Counted from the stretch's first letter, positions 1-9,799 are shown. The stretch is DNA of 64,000 bases from Cyanobacteria bacterium UBA6446 (GCA_002438405.1 DJOE01000002.1:1-64000), one strand, 5' to 3'. A program made the numbers and translations. Notes: a model not told the origin generated them from the sequence alone.

Positions 1-305
1 CCCCCCCCCCGAAAGTCGCTCTATGATTGCGTTTTGGCATTATTAGCCCTTTCTTTAAATTTGTATTACTATTCCAGTATAACATTTTTTTTATAGCTTT
101 TCAATATTTGTTTTATATCTCACTCCACACCACCATTCACTAGCGCAATTGTAACAAATTCGTAACAATTAAAACCCAAAAACTAAAGTTTCTACAAAAA
201 TCTGCCGATATATAAAATGTAATTAGAAACCAATAAATTTTTCCTCCTTTTCCACTACTACTAAACGGAACCTTAATCGGTTCCTTTTTTATTGTCTAAA
301 AAAAA
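1..305. other. Contig-edge non-coding region
   Basis: No convincing gene is visible. The first bases are a run of ten C that looks like an assembly edge rather than biology. The rest is AT-rich with stops in all frames. A rho-independent terminator lies at 267-291, so a plus-strand transcript (the 3' end of an upstream unit or a small RNA) probably ends here. On the minus strand an SD-like AGGAGG near 245-250 is not followed by a usable ORF. Confidence 0.6.
267..291 (+). terminator. Rho-independent terminator
   Basis: GGAACC pairs with GGTTCC (6 bp, loop TTAATC) and is followed by a T tract. It faces the 3' end of the minus-strand bioD-like gene, so it probably ends a plus-strand transcript from the left. 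Confidence 0.6.
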
Positions 306-1028
306 CTACATATTCAATTTAGCAATTTTTAGACCAAAGACATCTTCAATATTTATATTATTCAAAACATCTGCAATCAATGTTTCTGGGGTAAGTTTTT
401 GCATATCAGAATAGTGTGGAAGTGTACCCAAAATTTTTGCGTTCGTATATTCTTCCACAAATTGAGGAAAATATTTTTCTTCTAAATAAAAAGAATTTTC
501 TTCGTAATTATTTATTATCACACCCAACAAATTTAAGTGTTGAGAATTAACATAATTTATTCCCATTATAGCATCTTCAATTGTTGATTTTTTAGGGTTC
601 AAAACAAGTAACAATGGTAGCCCCAAAGTCTTAACGATATCAGCTTCTGTCCTTGTTTCATCTATCGGAGATGCAATACTATTTGCACCCTCAACAATAT
701 GACACTCTGTCATTTGAATATTTGTTTGATAATCATTATAAATTTTTTGGATATCAATCTTTGTATTATTTGCTTCATAAGCAGCAGCAAGTGGAGTTGA
801 CGGACTTTTGAACAAGTAAGAAATTGACGTTTTGATATTTGAATCAAAATTACTAACTGCAGCTATATCTGTTGAAGAAATTCCCCCATCAGCCTCAACT
901 CCAGAAGTTTCAATAGGTTTATAAACACTTGTTGAATAAGAAAGACTCTGCATTGTTCCGGCAATCCCAGCCGTAACAATCGTTTTCCCTGTGTGTTTAT
1001 TCAAACCTGAAACAAATATACTTAACAT
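306..1028 (-). CDS. bioD: Dethiobiotin synthetase-like ATPase (BioD family)
   Basis: Dethiobiotin synthetase closes the ureido ring of dethiobiotin from 7,8-diaminopelargonate, CO2 and ATP in biotin synthesis. The 240-residue protein is the usual length. It has a P-loop near residues 8-16 (GLNKHTGKT, like GTDTxxGKT of BioD), the YKPIETSG segment that follows in BioD, and a VEGA stretch around residue 112 matching BioD VEGAGG. No other biotin gene is in the window, so a related phosphotransacetylase N-terminal-type domain is an alternative. A promoter with its -10 box 6 nt before the ATG suggests a leaderless mRNA. It lies 12 nt downstream of the xer stop codon. Confidence 0.75.
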   Translation of the reverse strand: MLSIFVSGLNKHTGKTIVTAGIAGTMQSLSYSTSVYKPIETSGVEADGGISSTDIAAVSNFDSNIKTSISYLFKSPSTPLAAAYEANNTKIDIQKIYNDYQTNIQMTECHIVEGANSIASPIDETRTEADIVKTLGLPLLLVLNPKKSTIEDAIMGINYVNSQHLNLLGVIINNYEENSFYLEEKYFPQFVEEYTNAKILGTLPHYSDMQKLTPETLIADVLNNINIEDVFGLKIAKLNM

Positions 1029-1034
1029 ACTTAG

Positions 1035-1063
1035 ATATTATCACGAGTCTTTGTTTATTGCAA
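1035..1063 (-). promoter_or_regulatory. Leaderless promoter of bioD-like gene
   Basis: Read on the minus strand: TTGCAA, 17-nt spacer, TAATAT, then 6 nt to the ATG. The predicted start site falls on the start codon and there is no Shine-Dalgarno sequence. The promoter overlaps the 3' end of the xer coding region. Confidence 0.55.
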
Positions 1064-1916
1064 AATACACTTCTTTAAGTCGTTTTTTCGTGATATGCGT
1101 GTATAACTGAGTTGTAGATACATCACTATGGCCTAAAAGTTCTTGTACAACCCTCAAATCTGCACCATTTTCAAGTAAATGAGTAGCAAAGCTATGACGT
1201 AAAGTGTGTGGAGAAATATGTTTGTGAATTTTTTCACCTTGTTTTCTGATAAAATTATAAACATCTTGCCTTGTTAAATTTTTACCATCAGATTTAATAA
1301 ACAAGTTTTTGTTATCTGTAATATTGTATTGAAGAACAATCATATCACGAACTTTCAAATATTTTTTCAAAGCCGATTGGGCTTTTTTACCAAATGGCAC
1401 AATTCGTTCTTTTGAACCTTTACCAAAACACTCTATATATTTTGAATTTGTATCAATATCACTAAGTTTGAGGTTAACGAGTTCAGACACACGAAGTCCG
1501 CAATCATACAAAAGTTCGACAATCAAACTTTCTTCTTTTGTCAAATTAGAATTAAAAATCTCAGTAACCTCTTCGACAGACAAAACCTTAGGAAGTCGTT
1601 TCGGGAGTTTCGGTTGTTCTAGGGTGAGTGTAGGATCAACTTTGGTATATTCATTTGCACAAAGCCACTTGAAAAATCCACGCAAAGATGCAATTTTTCT
1701 CACCACGCTACGAGGAGTATAATTTTTTTCTCTCAAATCAAGAATAAAACCGTTAACATGAGTACGTTTTATACTTTGAATGTCAGATGCCCCCTTTTCG
1801 TGACAGAAATCTAAAAATTCAGACAAATCTCTACGATATGCCTCGATTGTATTTTGAGCCAAACCTTTTTCTACTTCAATATATTCTAAATATTCAGACA
1901 AATATTGAATATCCAT
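1041..1916 (-). CDS. xerD: Tyrosine recombinase XerC/XerD
   Basis: Site-specific recombinase that resolves chromosome dimers at dif. The 291 residues comprise an N-terminal SAM-like core-binding domain (about 1-90) and a C-terminal catalytic domain. All active-site residues are visible: R142 (GLRVSEL), K166 (GKGSKER), H237 and R240 (HTLRHSFATH), H263 (LGHSDVSTT) and the nucleophile Y272. No integron, phage or att context is present, so a housekeeping role is likely; XerC and XerD cannot be separated by eye. The TATAAT box ends 7 nt before the ATG, so the mRNA is probably leaderless. Confidence 0.9.
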   Translation of the reverse strand: MDIQYLSEYLEYIEVEKGLAQNTIEAYRRDLSEFLDFCHEKGASDIQSIKRTHVNGFILDLREKNYTPRSVVRKIASLRGFFKWLCANEYTKVDPTLTLEQPKLPKRLPKVLSVEEVTEIFNSNLTKEESLIVELLYDCGLRVSELVNLKLSDIDTNSKYIECFGKGSKERIVPFGKKAQSALKKYLKVRDMIVLQYNITDNKNLFIKSDGKNLTRQDVYNFIRKQGEKIHKHISPHTLRHSFATHLLENGADLRVVQELLGHSDVSTTQLYTHITKKRLKEVYFAINKDS

Positions 1917-1923
1917 AAATTTG

Positions 1924-1951
1924 ATTATACTCTTTTTTCGTTATTTATCAA
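1924..1951 (-). promoter_or_regulatory. Leaderless promoter of xer gene
   Basis: Minus strand TTGATA, 16-nt spacer, TATAAT, 7 nt to the ATG. It overlaps the last codons of the dGTPase gene. Confidence 0.5.
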
Positions 1952-2963
1952 TTGCCAAGGCAAGTTTGAACAAATAATCTTCTTTTGCTCCACACTTGAT
2001 TCCTACAGGAATGAAGTTTTCTTTAAACCTTTCAACAGCATATCTATCTGTCATACCGGAAATATAATCTGTAACTAAACGAACTATTTTATCTTCCGGA
2101 CACATTGGTTTTAGCATACTAACATAGAGATAGAACAATTCTTTAATTACTCTGCTTGCTTTTTTCTCTTCCATTTTTGCAGGGGAATCTATATAAACAT
2201 TCTCAAACATCCAATCACGAAGTTTTGTTGTATACCCCCAAGCTTCTTCACTCATCGCAATTTCAGATTTACCGATAGAATTTTTTACAACTTCGGTAAT
2301 CATTTTATTTAATCGTTTGCTTTGATTAGATGAAAAATATGCAATGCAATCTTTGGGCAAATCACTCTCTGCAATAACTCCGGCTCTGATTGAATCTTCA
2401 ATATCATGGTTAATATAAGCGATTTTATCAGCAAGTTGAACTACTTTGCCCTCTGGAGTTAATGGCTTATACCCCCAAGTGTGAGTTAAAATACCATCAA
2501 TCGTTTCACGGCATAAATTCAAGTGCTCCAAAACTTCAACAACCCTTACACTCTGAATATTGTGGTGAAATCCCCCAGGGACAAGTTCATTCAAAACCCC
2601 CTCCCCACAATGACCAAATGGAGTATGCCCTAAATCGTGTCCTAATGAAATTGCTTCAACCAAATCTTCATTCAAATCTAAAGCTCTAGCTATTGTTCTA
2701 CCGATTTGTGAAACTTCAAGAGTATGTGTTAAACGAGTTCTAAAATGGTCATCAAACGGAGATAGAAAAACTTGTGTTTTGTGTTTCAATCTTCTAAAAG
2801 CTTTTGAATGAAGAATTCGATCTCTATCACGTTGAAAATCTGTTCTCAAATCAGACTGTGGCTCATCTATTTTGCGACCTTTTGAATTCGCTGATTTTGT
2901 AGCAATATCACTTAAATAATCAAACTCTCTTTTTTCAAGTTTTTCTCTAATAGTTAATGTCAT
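1941..2963 (-). CDS. dgt: dGTP triphosphohydrolase (HD domain)
   Basis: Hydrolyses dGTP (or other dNTPs) to the nucleoside and tripolyphosphate. I chose the ATG at 2963 (340 residues) because AGGGGAAG lies just upstream; an in-frame ATG at 3032 gives an N-terminus unlike the family. Seen: the dGTPase signature AFRRLKHKTQVF near residue 55, the first metal ligand H80 (RLTHTLEV), and the HD pair in SLGHDLGHTPFGH at about 107-118. A downstream helix carries the conserved QLADKIAYINHDIEDS. The length fits the short bacterial class. Confidence 0.9.
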   Translation of the reverse strand: MTLTIREKLEKREFDYLSDIATKSANSKGRKIDEPQSDLRTDFQRDRDRILHSKAFRRLKHKTQVFLSPFDDHFRTRLTHTLEVSQIGRTIARALDLNEDLVEAISLGHDLGHTPFGHCGEGVLNELVPGGFHHNIQSVRVVEVLEHLNLCRETIDGILTHTWGYKPLTPEGKVVQLADKIAYINHDIEDSIRAGVIAESDLPKDCIAYFSSNQSKRLNKMITEVVKNSIGKSEIAMSEEAWGYTTKLRDWMFENVYIDSPAKMEEKKASRVIKELFYLYVSMLKPMCPEDKIVRLVTDYISGMTDRYAVERFKENFIPVGIKCGAKEDYLFKLALAIDK

Positions 2964-3068
2964 ATTTATCTTTCTTCCCCTAGTTGGTAAATTTAAACAG
3001 GCACAATCGCCCTTATATTGTGATTTTAACAAGGAAAAAGAAAATATCTATACATTTTTTAGAGGATA

Positions 3069-4817
3069 TTATGCAGATTTAGTAGAAATTTTTGTCAAAT
3101 CTAAAACATCAGAATTTGAATTCTGCGCAGGTTGAAGATTTTGGGTATTTACTCCTAACTTTGCAGCCTTGTGTTTTTTCAACAATTTATCAGCCCAAGA
3201 ACCAATTTGGTTAACAATCAAACCGGAAATACTTGCCATCAACATTGATTTTGTACCAGCATATAATTTTGCATTACAATACAATGAAACACCAATACCT
3301 GCAAGAGCAGGAATTCCATATTTTAAAGAAATTGAAGCTCGTTCATCATTATTATCAGACTTACCTAACTGATAACTCAAAGTCGCAAACGAACCTAAAA
3401 CAGTCAAAATATCTGTTGGCGCACTACCGGTCGTCAAATCTCTAACTTTCGAAATAAATTCTTCTGTTTCAATATTTATTGATTTATCTAGTGACTTTAT
3501 ACTATTTTTGTAAGATTTTTCAACTCTATAATAGTCATCAGGTGAAAGCAAGTGTTTATAAAGAGATAAAATATCTTCAACTTTTCCTTGTTTAAATTCA
3601 GATAAAGATTTTCTCAATTCTTCAGCACTTGATAATAACAAATCGGCATTCTTTTTATCCAATGTTGTATCTGATTTAACAAGTTTATTAAATGTTTCAA
3701 TATCACCCAATAATTTTTGAGTAATATCATTTTTATTAGTTTTAGATTTAGTTAAGGATTTAAAACCGCCTCTAATTGAATTCAATATATTAAGTTTATC
3801 AATATCTTTGTAATTTATAGACTGAGTCATTTGCATAACTTTGTCTTCAGATTCTTTTGCCATATCAGAAATTGAATAAGAAAGATTTTTTCTAAAACCT
3901 TTTACCATATTTTGAATTTTTAACTTGTCAGAAGAAATAACAGAATCTGAAACAAAAGAATTCAAAGTATTTTTAGAAATAAAAGTACCCAAATTTTCAA
4001 AATGAGAATTTAGACCCTCTGTTGTTTTTTTGATTTTCAAATACCTACCGGTCAAAGCACCAGTTCCAAAATGGAGATTGTAGTTTTTAGAAAGTTCATC
4101 ATTCATTTTAGAAATCTGCATCAACCATTGAGCTTTTGTTCGTCTTACTCCGTTTATTTCAACAATATCATACGGATTCTTTGCTAAAATATCTTTTTCA
4201 ATCTGAGCAGATAGCAACTTGCGTTCTGTAATTCTGCCTGCAGTGTTTTTGTAAGAATTAACAACAGATTGACGTCCGATTTTTTCAAAAACTCGAGTTA
4301 CTCCAGAATGAACCTTAGCACCCCAATTAGATTTGGAAGCAAATTTTTTCAAGCCGAAATTGCTATACATTATTTTCTTAAATAGAATATCTTTAAATGT
4401 CGTAAAATTATTCACCGCTTCAAATTTTTGCAAAGCTCCATCTAAGTTTTTAATCAATAATGCATAAGCTTTTGTCATCAAATCGTTACCGGATTTGTTC
4501 AATTTCGCATTCTGAACTTTGGATTCCAAGAAATTTCTTAATTTTTTGAAATTTCTAGATAATCCTTTTGAACCACCTTTTAAAAAGAAGAACAATCCTG
4601 CTGCTGTCAAAAGCATTGCACCTGCAATTGATAAACCAATAAGTTTAATGTTCTTTGTAGCCCTTGCCTCCTCTGGCGTCATGATTACGATTTTATTATC
4701 TTTCTTTGATTTTATTTTAGAATTTTCAGCTAGCCAAAAATCACTTGGAGCTTTCCTTTTGGTTATATCTCCAAATGCATTAGTTTTAGTTTCAATTGTT
4801 GGAATTGAATTAATCAT
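3069..4817 (-). CDS. Large membrane-anchored protein, unknown function
   Basis: Not a family I recognise. The 582-residue protein has a hydrophobic helix at about 58-78 (LIGLSIAGAMLLTAAGLFFF), a long Lys-rich, mostly helical middle (about 90-460), then a second hydrophobic block near the C-terminus (two or three helices, about 470-560) ending in a Lys-rich tail. The C-terminal block (NNDERASISLKYG...) resembles the D-x-D-R/K plus two-helix arrangement in the proteins at 33129 and 34001, suggesting a lineage-specific family. It is transcribed alone, with 77 nt to the next gene. No catalytic motif seen. Confidence 0.6.
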   Translation of the reverse strand: MINSIPTIETKTNAFGDITKRKAPSDFWLAENSKIKSKKDNKIVIMTPEEARATKNIKLIGLSIAGAMLLTAAGLFFFLKGGSKGLSRNFKKLRNFLESKVQNAKLNKSGNDLMTKAYALLIKNLDGALQKFEAVNNFTTFKDILFKKIMYSNFGLKKFASKSNWGAKVHSGVTRVFEKIGRQSVVNSYKNTAGRITERKLLSAQIEKDILAKNPYDIVEINGVRRTKAQWLMQISKMNDELSKNYNLHFGTGALTGRYLKIKKTTEGLNSHFENLGTFISKNTLNSFVSDSVISSDKLKIQNMVKGFRKNLSYSISDMAKESEDKVMQMTQSINYKDIDKLNILNSIRGGFKSLTKSKTNKNDITQKLLGDIETFNKLVKSDTTLDKKNADLLLSSAEELRKSLSEFKQGKVEDILSLYKHLLSPDDYYRVEKSYKNSIKSLDKSINIETEEFISKVRDLTTGSAPTDILTVLGSFATLSYQLGKSDNNDERASISLKYGIPALAGIGVSLYCNAKLYAGTKSMLMASISGLIVNQIGSWADKLLKKHKAAKLGVNTQNLQPAQNSNSDVLDLTKISTKSA

Positions 4818-4894
4818 AAATCACTAGCCTACACTAATATTAAAAAGCTAGAATAAACAAAAATTGCCTAGATTTAAAGTTCATTTAAGTTATA

Positions 4895-6019
4895 TTAAGA
4901 AAATAATTCCGAATCAATAACCTTAGCAACCTCAAGAGCAGAATTTTTATCCGATAACATTTCTCGAACCTTGCCAAGTTCATTTATCATCTTTTCTTTT
5001 TTTTCTTGATTATAAAGCAATTCTTCAATTTCATAAGTTATATTCAATGGAGTAACTTTATCCTGAATAATTTCTGGAACAATTGACTTATCTGCAATGA
5101 TATTAGGTAAAGACACACGTTTTATACATCTTACAAGCAAATAAATCCAATAGAACAATTTTGGTCCTCGATATGCAATAATCATAGGAGTTTTGTACAA
5201 ACAAGCTTCCAATGCAACCGTGCCAGATGCCAAAATTAAAGCATCTGAAACACTCAACAATGCTTGGTTTTCACCTTTGATAACTTTTATATCAAAATCA
5301 CCTAAATATTTTTTATAAACTTCATCTGAAATATTTGGAGCTTGTGACATACAGAATTGCAAATCTGGGTGTCTTTTTCTCAATCTTGTAACAGTTTCTT
5401 TGAATACGTCCATCAATTCTTTCAACTCAAAAGTTCTTGACCCTGGGAAAACAGAAACAAGTCTTTTTTCCACATCAAAGCCATGAGAGCGAAAGAATTC
5501 TCTTCTTGGTGCAGCGGGAGGAAGTTGAGCTACAAGCGGGTGTCCACAATAGTGTGTGTCAATTCCATATTGTGCATACAAAGGTTTTTCAAACGGGAAT
5601 ATGCAAAGAACTTTATCCACAAACTTTTTGATTAGTTTAATACGGTACTTTCTGCTTGCCCAAACTTGTGGTGGAATATAATAAAATACTTTTATTCCGG
5701 CTGCATGCAAAAATTTTGCAACAGATAAATTAAATGCACCATAATCAATTAGCAAAACTAAATCCGGTTTATATTCGTTTTTCAAATACTCAACAACAGA
5801 TTTACCTAGTTTGAAATGGTCAATCAAAATCTTTGGGGAAAGTCCAACTGCAGACATTTTATCTTGGTTTGCGAACAATTTAACACCTGCTGCAGCTAAA
5901 TTTTCTCCACCAATTCCCTCGATTTCAATATCAGAATTTAGCGCTTTTAGTTCTTTCACAACTTTTGATGCGTGAATGTCACCGGAATATTCACCTGTAA
6001 TAATAAATATTTTCTTCAT
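4895..6019 (-). CDS. lpxB: Lipid-A-disaccharide synthase
   Basis: GT-B glycosyltransferase (GT19) that joins UDP-2,3-diacylglucosamine and lipid X into the lipid A disaccharide at the inner membrane. The 374-residue length is normal. The N-terminus KIFIITGEYSGDIHASKVV is the family opening (GExSGDxxA), and the PPQVWASRKYRIK and FPGSRTFELKEL segments are classic LpxB. The ATG directly follows the lpxI stop codon with no gap, so the pair is translationally coupled. Its presence means the cell makes an LPS-type outer leaflet. Confidence 0.95.
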   Translation of the reverse strand: MKKIFIITGEYSGDIHASKVVKELKALNSDIEIEGIGGENLAAAGVKLFANQDKMSAVGLSPKILIDHFKLGKSVVEYLKNEYKPDLVLLIDYGAFNLSVAKFLHAAGIKVFYYIPPQVWASRKYRIKLIKKFVDKVLCIFPFEKPLYAQYGIDTHYCGHPLVAQLPPAAPRREFFRSHGFDVEKRLVSVFPGSRTFELKELMDVFKETVTRLRKRHPDLQFCMSQAPNISDEVYKKYLGDFDIKVIKGENQALLSVSDALILASGTVALEACLYKTPMIIAYRGPKLFYWIYLLVRCIKRVSLPNIIADKSIVPEIIQDKVTPLNITYEIEELLYNQEKKEKMINELGKVREMLSDKNSALEVAKVIDSELFS

Positions 6020-6835
6020 CTACACTGCCATAATTACAATATTGTGTTCATCTGCATATTTGATAACTTTTTCTTGATCAACGATAATTGTTTCATTTGC
6101 TTCAACAGCAATTAAAGAAGCTTTTTTGCATCTCATTGTTCTAAGAGTTTTCATACCAATTGCAGGAATATCAAATCTTTTGTCTTGCTTTGGTTTTGCG
6201 ACTTTGACAATTACAGCTCCACTTTTAGCAAGCTTTGCACCTCGTTTGATACAAGAATCTGTACCCTCAATTGCTTCAACTGCCATAATCATTTTATCTT
6301 TGATTACAACAGATTGACCAACATCAATTTTACCCATTTCTTTTGCCAACCAAAAACCGTAATTAACATCGTCCATTTGTTCTTTTGTTGGTTTATGTTT
6401 ACCAAGAACACCTGCCGGAATCATTAAGTTTTTGATAAAAATAGTCTGGTCTAAAACTTCAACTCCAATTTTTGCAAGTTCTTGAACAATCATCAACATT
6501 ACTTGATCATCATTCAATCTTACGGCATCTTTGATTAAATCAATTGCACGTTTATCAAATTTGTGAAGTTGCAACAAAACTTTTTTATGAACTTTTCCCA
6601 AGAAAGTCAATTGCTTAATTTGTTCATCTTTCAAGATAGATTCAATTTTATTAACTTCCCCTGGGTGACAGCTATAAACTTTTGAACAATATTTTTTTAA
6701 ATCTCTTACATTATCTCTTGATAGAGAAATACAAACAACTTCAAACCCATTTTCTTTTGCATACTGAGCCATTCTAACAGGTAAAATTCCATCACCTGCT
6801 ATCAAACCTTGTTTATTCTCTAATGTAATTGTCAT
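6020..6835 (-). CDS. lpxI: UDP-2,3-diacylglucosamine pyrophosphatase LpxI
   Basis: Hydrolyses UDP-2,3-diacylglucosamine to lipid X and UMP, the step before LpxB; it replaces LpxH in many non-enterobacterial diderms. The 271 residues show the LpxI (DUF1009) hallmarks: GLIAGDGILPVRMAQYA at the N-terminus, EGTDSCIKRGAKLA, and KPKQDKRFDIPAIGMKTL in the C-terminal catalytic domain. It sits directly before lpxB, the commonest LpxI context. No lpxA, lpxC or lpxD is in the window. Confidence 0.92.
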   Translation of the reverse strand: MTITLENKQGLIAGDGILPVRMAQYAKENGFEVVCISLSRDNVRDLKKYCSKVYSCHPGEVNKIESILKDEQIKQLTFLGKVHKKVLLQLHKFDKRAIDLIKDAVRLNDDQVMLMIVQELAKIGVEVLDQTIFIKNLMIPAGVLGKHKPTKEQMDDVNYGFWLAKEMGKIDVGQSVVIKDKMIMAVEAIEGTDSCIKRGAKLAKSGAVIVKVAKPKQDKRFDIPAIGMKTLRTMRCKKASLIAVEANETIIVDQEKVIKYADEHNIVIMAV

Positions 6836-6850
6836 TATTATTTTCCTCTT

Positions 6851-7471
6851 TTACTTTTGTCTTAATGAATAAATCTTTTCAACTTCTTCCTCTGGTAATA
6901 TTTTAGCACCTCCAAGAAGTTTTGCACCTATTACGGTTTTTGCATAATTTTCGCATAAATCCAGTTTGTAAAAAGCATCTTTAATATCTTTTCCGGCAAT
7001 AATAACTCCATGATTTGCCATAAGAACAACATCATAGTTTTCAAAATATTTTGAAGTTTTTTCAACAAGTTCTTTTGAGCCAGGGATTGCGTACTCTGCT
7101 AATGGAATTTCACCAAAGCAATAAATTATTTCAGGTGAAATTTTATCATCTAATGCGATTCCGGCAGATGCAAATGCTGTCAAATATGGAGAATGGACAT
7201 GCATTACATAATTCATTTCCGAACGTTTTTTGTAGAATTCAATATGAAGCATTCTCTCACTTGATGGATTTTTCCCAGCAATTAAATTCCCGTCAAAATC
7301 AACAACAGCAAAATCTTTTTCTGTCAAATAACCATTTGCAACTCCAGAAGAAGTTATTACAACCTTATCACCACATCTTGCAGAAAGATTACCAGAAATT
7401 CCGGGGGTATAATTTTTATCTCCCGCCATACGACCATATTCAATTAATTCATTCTTTTTATTTTCAAACAT
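6851..7471 (-). CDS. Class II aldolase/adducin family protein
   Basis: Zn-dependent aldolase or epimerase of the fuculose-1-phosphate aldolase type. The start at 7471 (MFENKKNEL, 206 residues) lies one base after the lptD stop; an upstream in-frame ATG at 7510 would overlap lptD. Seen: the Zn ligands HVHS and MANHG, the catalytic Glu region SSERMLHIEFY, and GNLSAR near the N-terminus. The substrate cannot be read from sequence. Its place inside an lptD-lpxI-lpxB operon hints at sugar-phosphate supply for envelope polysaccharide, or it may be a passenger. Confidence 0.85.
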   Translation of the reverse strand: MFENKKNELIEYGRMAGDKNYTPGISGNLSARCGDKVVITSSGVANGYLTEKDFAVVDFDGNLIAGKNPSSERMLHIEFYKKRSEMNYVMHVHSPYLTAFASAGIALDDKISPEIIYCFGEIPLAEYAIPGSKELVEKTSKYFENYDVVLMANHGVIIAGKDIKDAFYKLDLCENYAKTVIGAKLLGGAKILPEEEVEKIYSLRQK

Positions 7472-7472
7472 A

Positions 7473-9782
7473 TTATTGAATACTTTCTTTATCTGGATCT
7501 TCAATATCAATTACTTCAGCATATTTTAAAACTGCCGGCTTTTCATTCTCAGTTGATTTTGATTTTCTATTCGTTGCTTGAACATCATCTGACTTTTTAC
7601 TAGCAGGTGAAAAAGCTAATTTACGTTCTTCCTCTGATTTTTCAGGATTTGCATTTTTTCCTAATTTTTCAGGATTTTTAATCTCCATTTTACCGTATTT
7701 GATAGAAGTTCCTTTTGTATCAAATGCAACATTAAATCCAAAATACGTAGTTTGTCTTACAAAGTCATAACCTAAACTGATTTTAAAATCATCAGGACCA
7801 AAAGCTACGATAAAGCGGTTTTCTTGGAACATTTTACCGTTTGGCGCATCATCAGACAAATTGATATTTCCAGACCAACCAATAGAGAAATATTTGTTAA
7901 GTCTTAATGCTTCTGTCAAATATACACTTTGATGACCGTATCTATATGTATCATATCTTGGCAAAGGCGTTTCATCAGAATAACCAGCAATCAAATATCC
8001 AACATCTTGCATCCAATTTTTATATTGCAAGTGAGCACTAGGACCAACACGACCAATAAACTGAGTATCACCTGTTCCGTATAATGCTGCAGAACCTTGC
8101 ATCAATAAACTTACATTGAATGCAATTCTTTTTTCTTCGTTTCTGTAGTTATAAAAACTTTGAGCCAACTCTGCCATATAACGAGTTCTGGTTGTAGTCA
8201 TTTCGCTAGAATCAATATGCTCACCATAATAGCTTCTATCATCATCTTGCATCATACCAAAACCAGCTCTATGACGAAATCTCAAATCCATACCTTTTGC
8301 TAAAAAGTCTTTATTTACAAAAGATTTGTCATAGTAAACTTCAGCCATCCATTTTGGCATTCTTGAACCTAAGAACCATTCATCTAAATATGAATTAACA
8401 GCATAATGTAAAAATACATTATCATCTAGTCTTTGAACACCTCTTAAGAAGAAAATGTCATTAGCTGAACCATAACCTAATTCGGTTGTATTATAAGTGT
8501 TATGATATTTTAAAGCACCACCGAATCCGAATTTGCTCTTATAATTTAAGAACGGAATAACTTTGATAACAGAACCTGCAGGTCCACCAAATACAAACCC
8601 TGGACCAACATACATACCAAGTTTTCTACGAGAACCTAACTCCGGATAACTTGCTTCAAAATAATCACGTTCTTTATTTGTATAAGCTGTCAAACTAGGC
8701 CAAGTAAACAAATATTTATCTTTATGATAAACTTTAATTTCTTTCGCTTTAATTACATCATGATTTTTTCTAGCTTCAATAAACAATGACTTGATATCAA
8801 GTTTAAAATCATTTCCTTCCGGATTTCCAAAAATCAAAGCCTGAGCATCAGGATCAACAATCATATTTTGGAATTGAGGACCAACCATTCTTGATGCTAG
8901 ACGGTAAATTTGAGATTCATCAGAATGGAAATTACCATCATTTAAAATAATCAAACCGTCTTTTTGAATAGCTTTCTTCGCATCAGTAATCATAGACTCT
9001 GTTTTGGTCTCCATATTGTCCATAATCATGGTTTCTTCATTCATATCAACTTCAAGATAATCACCTTTAGTTGGCATTCCATCTTTATAGACAATTACGT
9101 TACCAATACCTTTCAAAACATTGGCATCTTCGTTATAAGTCATTTTATCTGCGACAATTTTCACATTTTGAGGGGGCAAATACAAGATAGGACGACCGGT
9201 CGCAACCATATCCCCAGTTTCATCATCATAAGTCACAAATTCAGCATCTAACATCAATTGCTTTTCTGTAACTTGTTCATTAACACCACCAGTCAATGAC
9301 ATTGTTTCTTCTGAAATATCTAAATCTGTTTGAGTTTCAGATTGAATTGAATTTGCCAAATCACCCTCTGAAGTTAAATCCGATTGACTTTCTGAAACAT
9401 CTTTATTCTTTTTCTTCCAAAATTTAACTTTCTTTAATGGAGAATCTTTTACCTCTGTAGCATTTTCATTTTCAGAATTTTCAACAGACTCTTCTGCATC
9501 TCCAGAACCACATAACTTGTTTGTAATACGCAATCTCATCTGTTTAAAAAATGGCATATTATCAGGATTGATTTCTCTATAAGTTCGAGTTCCCCCGCCT
9601 GCACCTTGAAAATTGTAATCATAACCAGAATAACTATTGTCGTTATCAGGAATTAAATCAGTCAATGATGAACGGAAAACCGGATTAGTTACATTCATTA
9701 CAGGAGAATTTTCCAACTCATCTGCAAAAGATGGATTGGAAAATGTGAATATTAAAAGTGCTGCGATTAAATATCTTTTCAA
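7473..9782 (-). CDS. lptD: LPS-assembly outer-membrane protein LptD
   Basis: LptD inserts LPS into the outer leaflet of the outer membrane. The 769 residues comprise a signal peptide (MKRYLIAALLIFTFSNPSFA), a low-complexity acidic/Ser linker (about 95-165), an OstA-like beta-jellyroll (about 170-260; AEFVTYDDETGDMVATGRP, MTYNEDANVLKGIGNV), then a long region of beta-strands with alternating aromatics (about 350-690) typical of the barrel, and a charged tail. The C-terminal tail of about 70 Lys/Glu-rich residues after the last strands is unusual. No LptE is adjacent. It follows the M23 gene by 17 nt. Confidence 0.85.
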   Translation of the reverse strand: MKRYLIAALLIFTFSNPSFADELENSPVMNVTNPVFRSSLTDLIPDNDNSYSGYDYNFQGAGGGTRTYREINPDNMPFFKQMRLRITNKLCGSGDAEESVENSENENATEVKDSPLKKVKFWKKKNKDVSESQSDLTSEGDLANSIQSETQTDLDISEETMSLTGGVNEQVTEKQLMLDAEFVTYDDETGDMVATGRPILYLPPQNVKIVADKMTYNEDANVLKGIGNVIVYKDGMPTKGDYLEVDMNEETMIMDNMETKTESMITDAKKAIQKDGLIILNDGNFHSDESQIYRLASRMVGPQFQNMIVDPDAQALIFGNPEGNDFKLDIKSLFIEARKNHDVIKAKEIKVYHKDKYLFTWPSLTAYTNKERDYFEASYPELGSRRKLGMYVGPGFVFGGPAGSVIKVIPFLNYKSKFGFGGALKYHNTYNTTELGYGSANDIFFLRGVQRLDDNVFLHYAVNSYLDEWFLGSRMPKWMAEVYYDKSFVNKDFLAKGMDLRFRHRAGFGMMQDDDRSYYGEHIDSSEMTTTRTRYMAELAQSFYNYRNEEKRIAFNVSLLMQGSAALYGTGDTQFIGRVGPSAHLQYKNWMQDVGYLIAGYSDETPLPRYDTYRYGHQSVYLTEALRLNKYFSIGWSGNINLSDDAPNGKMFQENRFIVAFGPDDFKISLGYDFVRQTTYFGFNVAFDTKGTSIKYGKMEIKNPEKLGKNANPEKSEEERKLAFSPASKKSDDVQATNRKSKSTENEKPAVLKYAEVIDIEDPDKESIQ

Positions 9783-9799
9783 TTTTAATGTCCTTATCC

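Noticed and set aside
1..11. Run of ten C at the left edge
   Set aside because: Unlike the AT-rich surroundings and exactly at the window edge; most likely a contig-end or sequencing artefact.
1041..1916. Xer recombinase as sign of an integrated element
   Set aside because: No att repeats, phage or cargo genes nearby; sequence fits the housekeeping XerC/D type.
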